From assembly GCF_016741855.1 (NCBI RefSeq), contig NZ_JAERRH010000011.1, forward strand, positions 62,001-126,000: DNA of 64,000 bases. Reading direction: 5' to 3'. The position numbers were made by a program, and so were the translations under genes. This document shows, in pieces, positions 1 to 9,698 of this stretch. A model generated the notes under the pieces. The model saw nothing but the letters and a program-made list of their open reading frames with translations. It was not told the origin of the DNA and searched no databases. Source of the DNA: Streptomyces musisoli. GTDB lineage: Bacteria; Actinomycetota; Actinomycetes; Streptomycetales; Streptomycetaceae. Every line of letters starts with the position of its first letter. The first letter of the stretch is position 1.

Positions 1-1205
1 GCGACGTCGAACGGGCCGGGGTCCGGCCGGCGCAGCACCCGGGCGACGTTCCGCCGCAGGGACTCCCACAGGGCGCCCGCGATGTGCCCGCCGTCCAGCG
101 GGAGCAGCGGGAGCATGTTGAACAGGAACAGGGAGAGGTTGAATCCGGCGACCACGAACACGGCCATGGCCAGCTGCTGCGAGGCCGGGATGTCCAATGT
201 GGCGATCTCGCCGGTGACCCGGGCCGCGCCGACGATGCCCATCGGGGAGTCCGGCTCGCGCGGGCCGTCACCGAAGGCGGCGTCCCACAGGGCCGGGATC
301 TTGCCGGGCAGGGCGACGAGGGAGTCGACGGCGTCGCCGACCCGGTCGCCCATCCAGGTCACGGACTGACCGAAGTCCTGCTTGACGACACCGCGGGCCG
401 GGGTGAAGCCGAGGAAGCCGGCCTTGACGTACTGGCCCTGGATGTAGGCGCCGCTGGAGTCCTTCTTGTTGACCTGGTTGGTGGCGATCCTCGCGTGCAG
501 GGTCAGCTCCCGGCCCCCGCGTTCGACGACGATCGCCACGTCCTTCCCGGCGCTCTCGCGGATCCGGTCGGAGAGGGCGTTCCAGTTCTCGGTCGGCACG
601 CCGCCCAGGGAGAGGATCCTGTCGCCCGCCTTCACACCGGCGTCCGCGGCCGGGGAGGCCGGGTCGGACTTCTTGCAGGAGTCGCGGTGCTGACTCTGCG
701 CGATGACGCAGGGCGAGACGGACTCGACGGTGGTGGTCTCCTGCTGGATGCCGAAGCCCATCAGCACGGTGAGGAACAGGCCGATCGCGAGCACCAGGTT
801 CATGAAGGGGCCCGCGAACATGACGATGATCCGCTTCCACGGCTTGCGCGTGTAGAACATGCGCGTCTCGTCACCCGGCCGGAGTTCCTCGAAGGCCGCC
901 GAGCGGGCGTCCTCGATCATGCCGCGCCACGGCGAGGTGGAGCGGGCGGAGACCCGGCCCTGGTCGTCGGGCGGGAACATGCCGATCATGCGGATGTAGC
1001 CGCCGAGCGGGATGGCCTTGATGCCGTACTCGGTCTCGCCCTTCTTCCGCGACCAGACGGTCGGGCCGAAGCCGACCATGTACTGCGGGACCCGGATGCC
1101 GAAGAGCTTGGCCGTGGACAGGTGCCCCAGCTCGTGCCACGCGATCGAGACGAGCAGGCCGACCGCGAAGACCACTATGCCGAGGATGAACATCAAGGTC
1201 GTCAT
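1..1205 (-). CDS. rseP: Site-2 intramembrane metalloprotease (M50, RseP type), 3' end cut by window edge
   Basis: Membrane zinc protease that cleaves transmembrane substrates such as anti-sigma factors. The ATG at 1205 opens a hydrophobic helix carrying HELGH at residues 24-28, the zinc-binding HExxH motif. A PDZ-like segment (VKAGDRILSLGG) lies in the middle, and the third zinc-ligand motif, NMLPLLPLDGGH, is encoded near position 100, so the core is complete and only the C-terminal tail is missing. The start overlaps the dxr stop by four bases (ATGA), which indicates translational coupling in a dxr-rseP operon, the usual actinobacterial order. The frame has no stop before the window edge. 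Confidence 0.93.
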   Translation of the reverse strand, partial: MTTLMFILGIVVFAVGLLVSIAWHELGHLSTAKLFGIRVPQYMVGFGPTVWSRKKGETEYGIKAIPLGGYIRMIGMFPPDDQGRVSARSTSPWRGMIEDARSAAFEELRPGDETRMFYTRKPWKRIIVMFAGPFMNLVLAIGLFLTVLMGFGIQQETTTVESVSPCVIAQSQHRDSCKKSDPASPAADAGVKAGDRILSLGGVPTENWNALSDRIRESAGKDVAIVVERGGRELTLHARIATNQVNKKDSSGAYIQGQYVKAGFLGFTPARGVVKQDFGQSVTWMGDRVGDAVDSLVALPGKIPALWDAAFGDGPREPDSPMGIVGAARVTGEIATLDIPASQQLAMAVFVVAGFNLSLFLFNMLPLLPLDGGHIAGALWESLRRNVARVLRRPDPGPFDV

Positions 1206-2473
1206 GCACGCGCCTCCGCGGTCGCCGTCGTGGCTGTGAGTTCGCGGGCCCGGGTCCTGGCCCAGGTCTCCGCTTCGAGGACGTCCGACACCGTGAGCGA
1301 GGTTCCCGAGACCGGGGTGCCGTGTTCCTCGACCACCCGGGTCACTGTCTCCATGATCCCGTTGAAGGGCAGCGCGCCGTTCAGGAAGGCCGCGACGCAC
1401 TCCTCGTTGGCCGCATTGAACACCGCCGGGGCCGTCCCCGCGAGCTGCCCCACGTGCCGGGCGAGGTTCACCGAGGGGAAGGCCTCGTTGTCCAGCGGGA
1501 AGAACTCCCACGTGGAGGCCTTGCTCCAGTCGAAGGCGGGCGCCGCGTCCGGGACGCGCTCGGGCCAGCCCAGACCGATGGCGATCGGCCCGCGCATGTC
1601 GGGGGGCGTCGCCTGGGCGATCGTGGATCCGTCGGTGAACTCGACCATCGAGTGGACATACGACTGGGGATGCACGACCACCTCAATGCGGTCGAAGGGA
1701 ATGTCGTAGAGGAGGTGTGCCTCGATGACCTCCAGCCCCTTGTTGACCAGGGTCGCCGAGTTGACGGTGATCACCGGGCCCATCGCCCAGGTGGGGTGGG
1801 CGAGGGCGTCCTGGACGGTGACGTCCGCCAGCTCGGCCTTGGTCCGGCCGCGGAAGGGGCCGCCGGAGGCGGTGACGACCAGCTTGCGGACGTCGGCGCG
1901 GGTGCCGGCGGCGAGGGCCTGGAAGAGGGCGGCGTGCTCGGAGTCGACCGGGATGATCTGGCCGGGCTTGGCCAGCGCCTTGACCAGCGGGCCGCCGACG
2001 ATCAGCGACTCCTTGTTGGCGAGCGCGAGCGTCCGGCCCGCCTCCAGGGCGGCCAGGGTCGGGGCGAGGCCGATGGAGCCGGTGATGCCGTTGAGCACGG
2101 TGTGGCAAGGGGAGGCGGCGACCTGGGTGGCCGCGTCGGGTCCGGCGAGGATCTCGGGCAGCGGCTCCCCGCCGCCGTACTCGGCGACGAGCGCCTCGCG
2201 CAGCGCGGGTACGACGTCCTCGCGCGCGACCGCCACGGTCCGCACCCGCAGGCGGTGCGCCTGCTCGGCGAGGAGGGCCACCCTGCCGCCGTTCGCGGAG
2301 AGGGCGGTGACGCGGAAACGGTCGGGGTTGCGCAGCACGAGGTCGATGGCCTGGGTGCCGATGGATCCGGTGGAGCCGAGGATCACCACGTCCTTGGGGC
2401 CGTCACCGGGGACGGGATCGTAGACGAGGTGCGGGTCGGCGAGGGGTGCCGGATGGGCGGGACTGTCGGTCAT
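1202..2473 (-). CDS. dxr: 1-deoxy-D-xylulose 5-phosphate reductoisomerase
   Basis: Second step of the MEP isoprenoid pathway: NADPH-dependent conversion of DXP to 2-C-methyl-D-erythritol 4-phosphate, in the cytoplasm. The protein has 423 residues. The NADPH-binding loop GSTGSIG is at residues 33-39, the metal site is PVDSEHAALFQ, and the catalytic region contains VNKGLEVIEAHLLY. The frame is open further upstream, but ATG at 2473 fits the family length; the upstream part lies in repetitive DNA. A G-run precedes the ATG directly, so the Shine-Dalgarno spacing is tight. Its stop overlaps the rseP start. Confidence 0.96.
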   Translation of the reverse strand: MTDSPAHPAPLADPHLVYDPVPGDGPKDVVILGSTGSIGTQAIDLVLRNPDRFRVTALSANGGRVALLAEQAHRLRVRTVAVAREDVVPALREALVAEYGGGEPLPEILAGPDAATQVAASPCHTVLNGITGSIGLAPTLAALEAGRTLALANKESLIVGGPLVKALAKPGQIIPVDSEHAALFQALAAGTRADVRKLVVTASGGPFRGRTKAELADVTVQDALAHPTWAMGPVITVNSATLVNKGLEVIEAHLLYDIPFDRIEVVVHPQSYVHSMVEFTDGSTIAQATPPDMRGPIAIGLGWPERVPDAAPAFDWSKASTWEFFPLDNEAFPSVNLARHVGQLAGTAPAVFNAANEECVAAFLNGALPFNGIMETVTRVVEEHGTPVSGTSLTVSDVLEAETWARTRARELTATTATAEARA

Positions 2474-2861
2474 CCCCCCATTGTTGCCGCAAGCGGTGAC
2501 GGCCTGGACAGCGCGTCCCTCGGGCGGGTGCGTCGACGGCCTCCCGCGCCGGCCGGGACGGCGCTTCCCGCGGGAGCCGGCGTGCGGATCCGGCGTGCGG
2601 ATCCGGTGCCGGTCCCGCAGGCGGGGGCCAACGCCCGGGGGGCGTACGGGGACACGCGACGGCGGAGGGTGCCGCGCCACAGCCGGAGCCGCAGCCGCAG
2701 CCGCAGCGAGAGTGGGAGTCGGAATCGGAGCGGGAGCCGGAGTCGGAATCGGAGCGGGAGCCGGAGCCGGAGTCAGAGCCGCAGCCGGAGTCGGAGTCGG
2801 AGTCGGAGTCGGGCAATGGTTCCGCGCGGCCGGCGGCTCCGGGGGACGCTGGGCCGTGGCG
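2474..2861. repeat. Intergenic region with hexamer repeat tract
   Basis: The 388 bases upstream of dxr hold no convincing gene. From about 2676 to 2812 there is a degenerate tandem repeat of the hexamers CGGAGT, CGGAGC and CGCAGC. Read on the minus strand it gives alternating Ser-Asp or Ser-Gly, and on plus Arg-Ser or Ser-Arg. No reading frame in it has a plausible start with a ribosome site. Confidence 0.7.
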
Positions 2862-3197
2862 TCACTCGGGTGCGAAGGAGAAGCTGCGCCACAGGCCGGC
2901 GGACCCGACGACGTTGTCGGACGACGGGCCGTCCAGGTAGACGCTCTCCCCGCCCCGCGGCACCGTGCAGTCCGGTGTCGAGTACATGATGAGACTGCTC
3001 GTCGTGTAGTTGTCGACGCGGGTCACGCCCTCGGGGAAGCGGTGGCACCCCCCGATCACCAGGTTCGAGACGGTCTCCACGTGCCGTTCGCCGTTGTGCG
3101 CGACGATCTGGCCGTTGGCCTGGTCGTCGCAGGCGGTGAGCGCGAGGCCGAGCACTGCGATACCGGAGAGCGCGGCCATGGACCGGGAAACGGGCAT
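2862..3197 (-). CDS. Small secreted lipoprotein of unknown function
   Basis: A 111-residue protein with a hydrophobic N-terminal helix ending in the lipobox LTAC (Cys 23), so it is predicted to be lipid-anchored outside the membrane. The mature part has two further cysteines and no family I recognise. ATG at 3197 is chosen because AGGAGG lies about five bases upstream; the frame continues upstream through a proline-rich stretch that would destroy the signal peptide. It stands alone between repeat-rich spacers. Confidence 0.75.
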   Translation of the reverse strand: MPVSRSMAALSGIAVLGLALTACDDQANGQIVAHNGERHVETVSNLVIGGCHRFPEGVTRVDNYTTSSLIMYSTPDCTVPRGGESVYLDGPSSDNVVGSAGLWRSFSFAPE

Positions 3198-3721
3198 CGG
3201 GCCTCCTGGGCCGGGGGACGGACGGGCAGCTGCCGGGGGGCGTCCTGCCCCCACTATCCGTCAGAGCGGCCGGCCGCGCCCTCCGCATGCCATCCAACCG
3301 GTGACACGGCGGCGCACCCCGGCGCACCCCGGCGCCCGCGGACGGTCGGGCGGCCGACCGCCCGGCCGCCCGGCCGCCCGGCCTCGACGTAATGGGCTCT
3401 CCGTGCGGCGGTGGGCCGTCGAACGCCCGGCCGCACCATCGCCGCCGGGGCCACCGTGCGGCGGTGGGCCGTCGTACGCCGGATCGGCCGCCTCGGACAG
3501 CGGTGCGGCCCGGCCGTGCGATGCGCATGGCTCGCGATCGCCGGCCGGGCCGCACCCCGCCTCTCCGCCGCACCCCGCCTCTCCGCCGCACTCCGCCCCG
3601 GCACGAGGCGGGTCCGAGCGGATCCGAGTCCGCCCGCGCCGGGGAACCGGGGATCAGCCCCCGGACGGGTGAACGGTCCTGTCGGTCCCACCCGGGGGCG
3701 TGAGGGTTCCTTCGCCCGCGC
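3198..3721. repeat. Gene-free spacer with several short direct repeats
   Basis: 524 bases without a credible gene. Visible structure: a run of CCCGGCCG units near 3355-3382; two copies of GTGCGGCGGTGGGCCGTCG (about 3401 and 3457); and tandem copies of CCGCACCCCGCCTCT near 3549-3595. Open frames here are long on both strands only because GC-rich repeats lack stops. Confidence 0.6.
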
Positions 3722-5674
3722 TCACCCGGACGCGTCCTCGCCGCCGAAGGGACGGCGGGCGTTCTCGCGGGCCGAGGGTCCGGGGGTGGCGTCGGCGATC
3801 CACGGGCCCTCCCCCGAGGGATCGAGGACGCCCTCCTCCAGCCAGGCGTAGGCCCCGCCGAGGACGCCCTCGACCACCTTGCCGTCCAGGTCGTCGGTGT
3901 TGGTCCACAGGCGCGTGAAGAGTTCGTCCACCCGGATGCGGGCCTGCCGGCAGAACGCGTCGGCGAGCTGGTAGGCGGCGCGGCCGTGCTCGCCCTCGCC
4001 GCGCAGCCGCTCGGCGCGGACACAGGCCGCGCTCATCGCGAACAGTTCGGCGCCGATGTCCACGATCCGGCCGAGGAAGCCCTGCTTGGTCTCCATCCGG
4101 CCCTGCCAGCGGGACATGGCGTAGAAGGTGGACCGGGCCAGCTTGCGGGCGGTGCGCTCGACGTAGCGCAGGTGACCGGAGAGGTCGACGTGGTGCTTGA
4201 ACTCGCCGTAGGACGTGGGGAACTGGCCGGGGCCGGCGACCAGCTTGGGCAGCCACTTGGCGTAGAAGACGCCCGCGTTGGCGCCCGCCCTCGCCTTGTC
4301 GGACAGGGACTTGTCGGGGTCGATCAGGTCACCGGCGACCGAGAGGTGGGCGTCCACGGCCTCCCGCGCGATGAGCAGGTGCATGATCTCGGTGGAGCCC
4401 TCGAAGATGCGGTTGATGCGCAGGTCTCGCAGGATCTGCTCGGCCGGGACCGGGCGCTCGCCGCGCGCCTTGAGGGACTCGGCCGTCTCGTAGCCGCGTC
4501 CGCCGCGGATCTGGACCAGTTCGTCGGCCATCAGCCAGGCCATCTCGGAGCCGTAGAGCTTGGCGAGGGCGGCCTCGATGCGGATGTCGTTGCGGTCCTC
4601 GTCGGCCATCTGGGAGGACAGGTCGAGCACCGCCTCCAGCGCGAACGTGGTGGCCGCGATGAAGCTGATCTTGGAGCCGACGGCCTCGTGCAGCGCGACC
4701 GGCTTGCCCCACTGCTCGCGCTCCGCCGCCCATTCCCGGGCGATCTTCAGGCACCACTTGCCGGCGCCCGCGCACATGGCGGGCAACGACAGCCGGCCGG
4801 TGTTCAGCGTGGTGAGCGCGATCTTCAGCCCCGCGCCCTCGGGTCCGATCCGGTTGGCGGCCGGTACCCGGACCTGGTGGAAGCGGGTGACGCCGTTCTC
4901 GATGCCGCGCAGGCCCATGAAGGCGTTGCGGTTCTCGACCGTGATGCCCTCCGAGGCCGCCTCCACCACGAACGCGGTGATGCCGCCCTTGTGGCCCTCG
5001 GACTTCGGCACCCGGGCCATGACGACGAGCAGGTCGGCGACCACCCCGTTGGTGGTCCACAGCTTCACCCCGTCGAGGACGTAGTCGTCGCCCTCGGGCA
5101 CGGCCGTGGTGGCGAGACGGGCCGGGTCGGAGCCCACGTCCGGCTCGGTGAGCAGGAAGGCCGAGATGTCGGTGCGGGCGCAGCGGGGCAGGAAGGCGTC
5201 CTTCTGCTCCTGGGTGCCGAACATCTTCAGCGGCTGCGGTACGCCGATCGACTGGTGGGCGGAGAGCAGCGCGCCGACGGCGGGACTGACGGAACCGACC
5301 AGGGCGAGCGCCTTGTTGTAGTAGAGCTGGGTGAGGCCGAGGCCGCCGTACTTCGGGTCGATCTTCATGCCGAGCGCGCCGAGTTCCTTCAGGCCCGCCA
5401 CGACCTCGTCGGGGATGCGGGCCTCGCGCTCGATGCGGGCGGGGTCGATCGTCGTCTCGCAGAACGCGCGCAGCTTCGCCAGGAACTCCTCGCCCCGCCG
5501 GACGGACTCGGCGTCGGGGAGCGGATGGGGATGGATGAGGTCGAGCCGGAAGCGCCCGAGGAACAGTTCCTTGGCGAAGCTGGGCTTGCGCCAGTCCTGT
5601 TCCCGGGCGGCCTCCGCCACCTGGCGGGCTTCACGCTCGGTGACGGTGGTGCGTTGGGTGGTGGGGGCGGACAT
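3722..5674 (-). CDS. Long acyl-CoA dehydrogenase (FadE-like, about 650 residues)
   Basis: Flavoprotein of fatty acid beta-oxidation that oxidises acyl-CoA to the trans-2-enoyl form. The 650-residue protein has the acyl-CoA dehydrogenase core (TEPDVGSDPARLATT FAD/substrate loop; RGGRGYE near the C-terminal helical domain) and an extra C-terminal alpha-helical region, as in long-form bacterial enzymes. An in-frame GTG lies nine bases further upstream, but ATG at 5674 is better placed after GCGAGGTGAG. Monocistronic by context. An imperfect palindrome (CCAGTGCTACTGG, 5724-5736) about 50 bases upstream could be an operator. Chain-length preference cannot be read from sequence. Confidence 0.9.
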   Translation of the reverse strand: MSAPTTQRTTVTEREARQVAEAAREQDWRKPSFAKELFLGRFRLDLIHPHPLPDAESVRRGEEFLAKLRAFCETTIDPARIEREARIPDEVVAGLKELGALGMKIDPKYGGLGLTQLYYNKALALVGSVSPAVGALLSAHQSIGVPQPLKMFGTQEQKDAFLPRCARTDISAFLLTEPDVGSDPARLATTAVPEGDDYVLDGVKLWTTNGVVADLLVVMARVPKSEGHKGGITAFVVEAASEGITVENRNAFMGLRGIENGVTRFHQVRVPAANRIGPEGAGLKIALTTLNTGRLSLPAMCAGAGKWCLKIAREWAAEREQWGKPVALHEAVGSKISFIAATTFALEAVLDLSSQMADEDRNDIRIEAALAKLYGSEMAWLMADELVQIRGGRGYETAESLKARGERPVPAEQILRDLRINRIFEGSTEIMHLLIAREAVDAHLSVAGDLIDPDKSLSDKARAGANAGVFYAKWLPKLVAGPGQFPTSYGEFKHHVDLSGHLRYVERTARKLARSTFYAMSRWQGRMETKQGFLGRIVDIGAELFAMSAACVRAERLRGEGEHGRAAYQLADAFCRQARIRVDELFTRLWTNTDDLDGKVVEGVLGGAYAWLEEGVLDPSGEGPWIADATPGPSARENARRPFGGEDASG

Positions 5675-6063
5675 GAGGCTCACCTCGCCGCGAAGAGGGA
5701 TGATTCGGACCGTTCGTTACCGACCAGTGCTACTGGATCGTTGGTACCCGAAACGGGCCGCCCCCACCACCCCTCGCGGTCCGATCGGCCGAAGCGGTGC
5801 CCCTCGGCCGAGCCGGGCCGGGGTCCCTCGGCCGAGCCGGGCCGTGGTCCCTCGGAAGCCGGCGCACGCCACGGTCTCCCCCGCCTCCGGCGGCCACCGT
5901 GCGTGCGGGGTGCGGATGCCGGACGGCTCGCGCAGCCGGTCGCCCGTGCCGCCGGTCCGGAACCGGTCGTCCCGGCCGGCGACACCGGCGAGGACACGGC
6001 GAACGGCCGCAGCCCCCGCACAGTGGGCTGCGGCCGTTCTGTTCCTGACCTGTCCGTGGCAGG
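5675..6063. other. Promoter-side spacer of the acyl-CoA dehydrogenase gene
   Basis: 389 bases without a gene. It contains the acyl-CoA dehydrogenase promoter region (roughly 5680-5760, less GC-rich than its surroundings), a 24-bp unit repeated exactly head to tail except for one base (5801-5824 and 5825-5848, core CCCTCGGCCGAGCCGGGCCG), and the terminator described separately. Confidence 0.55.
6001..6039 (-). terminator. Hairpin terminator after the aldehyde dehydrogenase gene
   Basis: Perfect 15-bp inverted repeat: GAACGGCCGCAGCCC at 6001-6015 and its complement at 6025-6039, with a 9-base loop. It lies 25 bases past the stop of the gene ending at 6064. There is no U-tract, which is common in Streptomyces. 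A second small hairpin (GACCTG/CAGGTC) spans 6047-6065. Confidence 0.7.
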
Positions 6064-7509
6064 TCAGAGCGCGAGACCGGTGAGGACCAGCACGCGCTCG
6101 TAGGTGTAGTCCTCCATCGCGAACCGGACGCCTTCGCGGCCCACGCCGGACTGCTTGGCGCCGCCGTACGGCATCTGGTCGGCGCGGTAGGACGGAACGT
6201 CGCCGATCACCACACCGCCGACCTCCAGGGCGCGGTGGGCGCGGAAGGCGACCTGGAGGTCGTGGGTGAACACGCCCGCCTGGAGGCCGTACTTGGAGTC
6301 GTTGACCGCGGCGAACGCCTCGGCCTCGCCGTCCACCTTCTGCACGGTGAGGACGGGACCGAAGACCTCCTCGCAGGCGATCGTCGTGCTCGCCGGTACG
6401 TCGGTGAGGACGGTCGGCGCGTAGGAGGCACCGTCGCGGTCACCGCCGGTGTGCAGCGTGGCGCCGGCCTCGACCGCCTCCTTGACCCACGCCTCGACGC
6501 GCTTGGCGGCGTCCTCGCTGACCAGCGGGCCGACGTCGGTCTTGTCGTCGGTGGGGTCACCGGTGACCTGGGCCTCGACGGCGGCGACGATGCGCGGCAG
6601 CAGCCGGTCGTACACGGACGCGTCGGCGATCACCCGCTGCACCGAGATGCAGGACTGGCCGCCCTGGTAGTTGGAGAAGGTCGCGATGCGGGTCGCGGCC
6701 CAGTCCAGGTCGGCGTCGGAGGCGAAGTCGCCGAGGACGACCGCGGCTCCGTTGCCGCCCAGCTCCAGCGTGCAGTGCTTGCGCGGCACCGAGTCCATGA
6801 TCGCGTAGCCGACCTTCTCGGAACCGGTGAAGGAGATGACCGGCAGGCGCTCGTCCTGGACGAGGGCGGGCATGCTGTCGTTGGTGACCGGGAGGATCGA
6901 CCAGGAACCGGCCGGCAGCTCGGTCTCGGCCAGCAGGTCACCGAGGATCAGGCCGGACAGCGGGGTGGCCGGGGCCGGCTTGAGGATGATCGGGGCGCCG
7001 GCGGCGATCGCCGGGGCGACCTTGTGGGCGCACAGGTTCAGCGGGAAGTTGAACGGCGCGATGCCGAGCACGACACCCTTCGGGAAGCGGCGGGTGAGCG
7101 CGAGCCGGCCCTGGCCGCCGGCGTCGGTGTCGAGCCGCTGGGCCTCGCCGCCGTTGAACCGGCGGGCCTCCTCGGCGGCGAACCGGAACACGGAGACCGC
7201 GCGGCCGACCTCGCCCCGGGCCCACTTGATCGGCTTGCCGTTCTCGGCGGAGATCAGCTGGGCGATCTCCTCGGTGCGCTCGGCCAGGCGCTTGCTGACG
7301 TGGTCGAGAGCGGCGGCGCGCACGTGCGCCGGGGTGGCGGCGAACTCGTCCCGCACGGCGTACGCGGCGGCCACGGCCTCCTCGACCTGGGCGTCGGTCG
7401 GCACGCTGACCTTGCCGACGAGCCGGCCGTCCCACGGGGAGGTGACGTCGAAGGTGTCCTCGCCGGTGACCTGGCGGCCGGCGAGCCAGAAGGCATGGGT
7501 GGAAGTCAT
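6064..7509 (-). CDS. NAD(P)-dependent aldehyde dehydrogenase
   Basis: A 481-residue ALDH-superfamily enzyme that oxidises an aldehyde to an acid. The catalytic Cys is in GGQSCISVQR, the general base Glu in CTLELGGNGA, and the cofactor region in IAPFNFPLN with GSEKVG. ATG at 7509 follows GGAAGGG at longer-than-ideal spacing; the frame continues upstream only through repeats. It lies next to a PucR regulator and near gabT, so succinate semialdehyde or a related aminoaldehyde is a reasonable substrate guess. The sequence also resembles lactaldehyde and glyceraldehyde dehydrogenases, so specificity is open. Confidence 0.85.
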   Translation of the reverse strand: MTSTHAFWLAGRQVTGEDTFDVTSPWDGRLVGKVSVPTDAQVEEAVAAAYAVRDEFAATPAHVRAAALDHVSKRLAERTEEIAQLISAENGKPIKWARGEVGRAVSVFRFAAEEARRFNGGEAQRLDTDAGGQGRLALTRRFPKGVVLGIAPFNFPLNLCAHKVAPAIAAGAPIILKPAPATPLSGLILGDLLAETELPAGSWSILPVTNDSMPALVQDERLPVISFTGSEKVGYAIMDSVPRKHCTLELGGNGAAVVLGDFASDADLDWAATRIATFSNYQGGQSCISVQRVIADASVYDRLLPRIVAAVEAQVTGDPTDDKTDVGPLVSEDAAKRVEAWVKEAVEAGATLHTGGDRDGASYAPTVLTDVPASTTIACEEVFGPVLTVQKVDGEAEAFAAVNDSKYGLQAGVFTHDLQVAFRAHRALEVGGVVIGDVPSYRADQMPYGGAKQSGVGREGVRFAMEDYTYERVLVLTGLAL

Positions 7510-7998
7510 GTACGAGTCCCGGCCCTTCCGCGTTGGGGGGTGTGCTTGGCTTGCGTGCTCCACGGTAGGGCGGGGGCGGCCGGGGGTCGCTTGTCCGAGT
7601 CGTAGCAGTCGCGGCGGAAGGTGCTCCGCTTTGGCGTGGTGGTCGGCTCCCGTGCGGCTCGCGTCCACGGACGGCGTCGAGTGGCGCTCCGGCTCCCGTC
7701 CACTTCCAGTCACTCCCGGCCGGCCTCGGCCACTCCTGATCGGTCCGCGTGACTCCCGACCGGTCCGCGTCATTCCTGATCGGTCCGCGTGATTCCCGAC
7801 CGGTCCGCGTCACTCACGAACGATGCTCGTCGTACCCGACCGGGTCCGCGTAGCTCCCGACCGGTCCCCGCCCGTCATTCCCCGACCGGTCCGCGTGACT
7901 CCAGACTGGTCCCCGACCGGTCCGCGTGACCCCAGAACTGGTTCCCGACCGGTCCACGTCGCCCTCTGCCGATCCGCGTCGCTCTCTGCCGATCCGTG
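7510..7998. repeat. Gene-free spacer with 20-bp tandem array
   Basis: 489 bases without a gene. Four head-to-tail 20-bp units run exactly from 7736 to 7815 (consensus CCGACCGGTCCGCGTNACTC). Degenerate copies of GACCGGTCCGCGT continue to about 7995, up to the stop codon of the next gene. The unit core ACCGGT is itself a short palindrome. Confidence 0.85.
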
Positions 7999-9576
7999 TC
8001 ACTCCGTCGAGGTCGCCTTCAGTGCGAGCCAGAGCTCCATGCGGACGTCGGGATCGTCCAGGCTTCGGCCGAGGATCTCCTCGACCCGGCGCATCCGGTA
8101 CCGCAGCGTGTGCCGATGGACCCCGAGGTCGGCCGCGGCGGCGTCCCACTGGCCGTGCCGTGACAGCCACGCCCGCAGCGAGGCGACCAGGTCCCCGCGT
8201 CCCGTGGCGTCGTGCTCGTGCAGTGCCCGCAGCAACCCGTCGGCGAACGCCTTCACCGCGTCGTCGGCCAGCAGCGGCAGCACGGAGCCCGCCGCCAGCT
8301 GCTCGTGCTCCACGAACACCCGCCCCCGCCGCCGCGCCACCGACAGCGCCTGCTCGGCCTGCTTGTACGCCGCTGCCGCCGCGATCGGGCCGGACGGCGC
8401 CGAGAGGCCGACGATCAGTTCGTCGTCGTCGGCACGGCCCTGCTCGGCAGGAGCCCGCCCGGCCTCCCGGGCCGCGGCGTCCGCGGCGCACGCGGCCACC
8501 GCCGCGCCCCCGTCGGCGGCCAGCACCACCAGCCGCTCCCCCTCGGGCACGACCAGCACCGCCTCCCCGGAGCGTGCCGCGGCGGACTCCACGGTCTCCG
8601 CGAGTGCGCTCAGCGGTTCGCCCGCCGTACCGGACCCGGACTCCGCGACGATCATCCGGAACGGGGCGTCCAGCAGCCCGCCGTACAGGTCCCCGGCGAC
8701 GGCGCGTGCGTGGTCGGGTTCCCCGGCGAGGAGCATGCGCAGCACCGCCGCACCGACGCGCTGCTCGGCCGCGTGCAGGGAGCGGGAGCGCTCGGCGGTG
8801 AGGGTGAGCAGGGCGATGGCGGAGTGGACGGCGTACCGCTCGGCGGTGCCGGGGGCGGCGGCCGTACCCACGGCGAGGGCAGCGCGCGGGCGCCGGCCGG
8901 TGCCGAGGGAGTGCAGCTCGACCCGGTCCTCGTGTTCGGGGCCGCCGACCACGGAGGACGCGGGGGCGGACCGCTCCCGCAGCCGTTCGACGTCGGCGGT
9001 GAGCCGGGCGGCGCGGCGGCCGGCCCACTCCGGGGCGGCGGCGACGACGGCGCCGGAGGCGTCGTACAGCGCCGCCCAGCCGTCGACCTGGGCGGCGAGT
9101 GCGGTGAGCACGCCCTCGGGGCCGGCGCCCAGCGCCTGCTTGGTCAGCTCACGCTGGGCGGCGAAGCCGGCCGTGACCGCGCGGTACTGGTCGGCGGCGA
9201 TGGCCGCGGAGACGGCCTTGCTGATGGCGAGGAAGGGGGTGCGGCGGGGCACCTCCAGGAGGGGCAGCCCCTCCTGGGCGCAGGCGTCGACGAGGGGCTC
9301 GGGGATCTCCTCGTAGTTGACGCCGACGGCGAAACCGAGTCCGACCACACCGGCGCCGACGAGCCGCCGCACATACCGCCGCATGGCCTCCGGATCCTCC
9401 GCGTCCAGCTTCAGCGCGGTGATCAGGAGCAGCTCGCCGCCCTCCATGTAGGGCACGGGGTCGGCCAGCTCGCTGACGTGCGCCCAGCGGACGGGCACGT
9501 CCAGGCGGTCCTCGCCCGCGCGCACGGTCAGCTTGAGCGCCGAGTGGTGGACGAGCGACGCGAGAGTCGGGGGCAT
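7999..9576 (-). CDS. PucR-family transcriptional regulator
   Basis: 525 residues. The N-terminal PucR domain (from LASLVHHSALKLTVRAG, with WAHVSELADP) is followed by a central divergent GGDEF-like region and the C-terminal PucR helix-turn-helix (AAADLGVHRHTLRYRMRRVE). Family members sense small metabolites and control purine, GABA or amino-acid catabolism. It sits between an aldehyde dehydrogenase and, two genes on, gabT, so control of GABA use is the likely role. ATG at 9576. Confidence 0.9.
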   Translation of the reverse strand: MPPTLASLVHHSALKLTVRAGEDRLDVPVRWAHVSELADPVPYMEGGELLLITALKLDAEDPEAMRRYVRRLVGAGVVGLGFAVGVNYEEIPEPLVDACAQEGLPLLEVPRRTPFLAISKAVSAAIAADQYRAVTAGFAAQRELTKQALGAGPEGVLTALAAQVDGWAALYDASGAVVAAAPEWAGRRAARLTADVERLRERSAPASSVVGGPEHEDRVELHSLGTGRRPRAALAVGTAAAPGTAERYAVHSAIALLTLTAERSRSLHAAEQRVGAAVLRMLLAGEPDHARAVAGDLYGGLLDAPFRMIVAESGSGTAGEPLSALAETVESAAARSGEAVLVVPEGERLVVLAADGGAAVAACAADAAAREAGRAPAEQGRADDDELIVGLSAPSGPIAAAAAYKQAEQALSVARRRGRVFVEHEQLAAGSVLPLLADDAVKAFADGLLRALHEHDATGRGDLVASLRAWLSRHGQWDAAAADLGVHRHTLRYRMRRVEEILGRSLDDPDVRMELWLALKATSTE

Positions 9577-9698
9577 GGGGCCTTCACGGTGAGGGGGGAA
9601 CCGGTGATCACGGTGATCTTTTGGCCGCCGCGTATGAACGGCCTACGCCGATTCTGCCTCACCGTACGATCCCGTGCTGCCGCCTCACCGCTGCCGCC

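Noticed and set aside
84..1709. Very long plus-strand reading frames opposite rseP, dxr and the acyl-CoA dehydrogenase (for example 84-1709 and 3986-6103)
   Set aside because: They are antisense shadows of genes with clear family motifs; their translations are Arg/Gly/Ala-rich noise typical of high-GC DNA.
2403..2816. Minus-strand frame with alternating Ser-Asp dipeptides resembling a surface adhesin repeat
   Set aside because: It starts with TTG without a ribosome site, overlaps dxr and is only the translation of the hexamer array.
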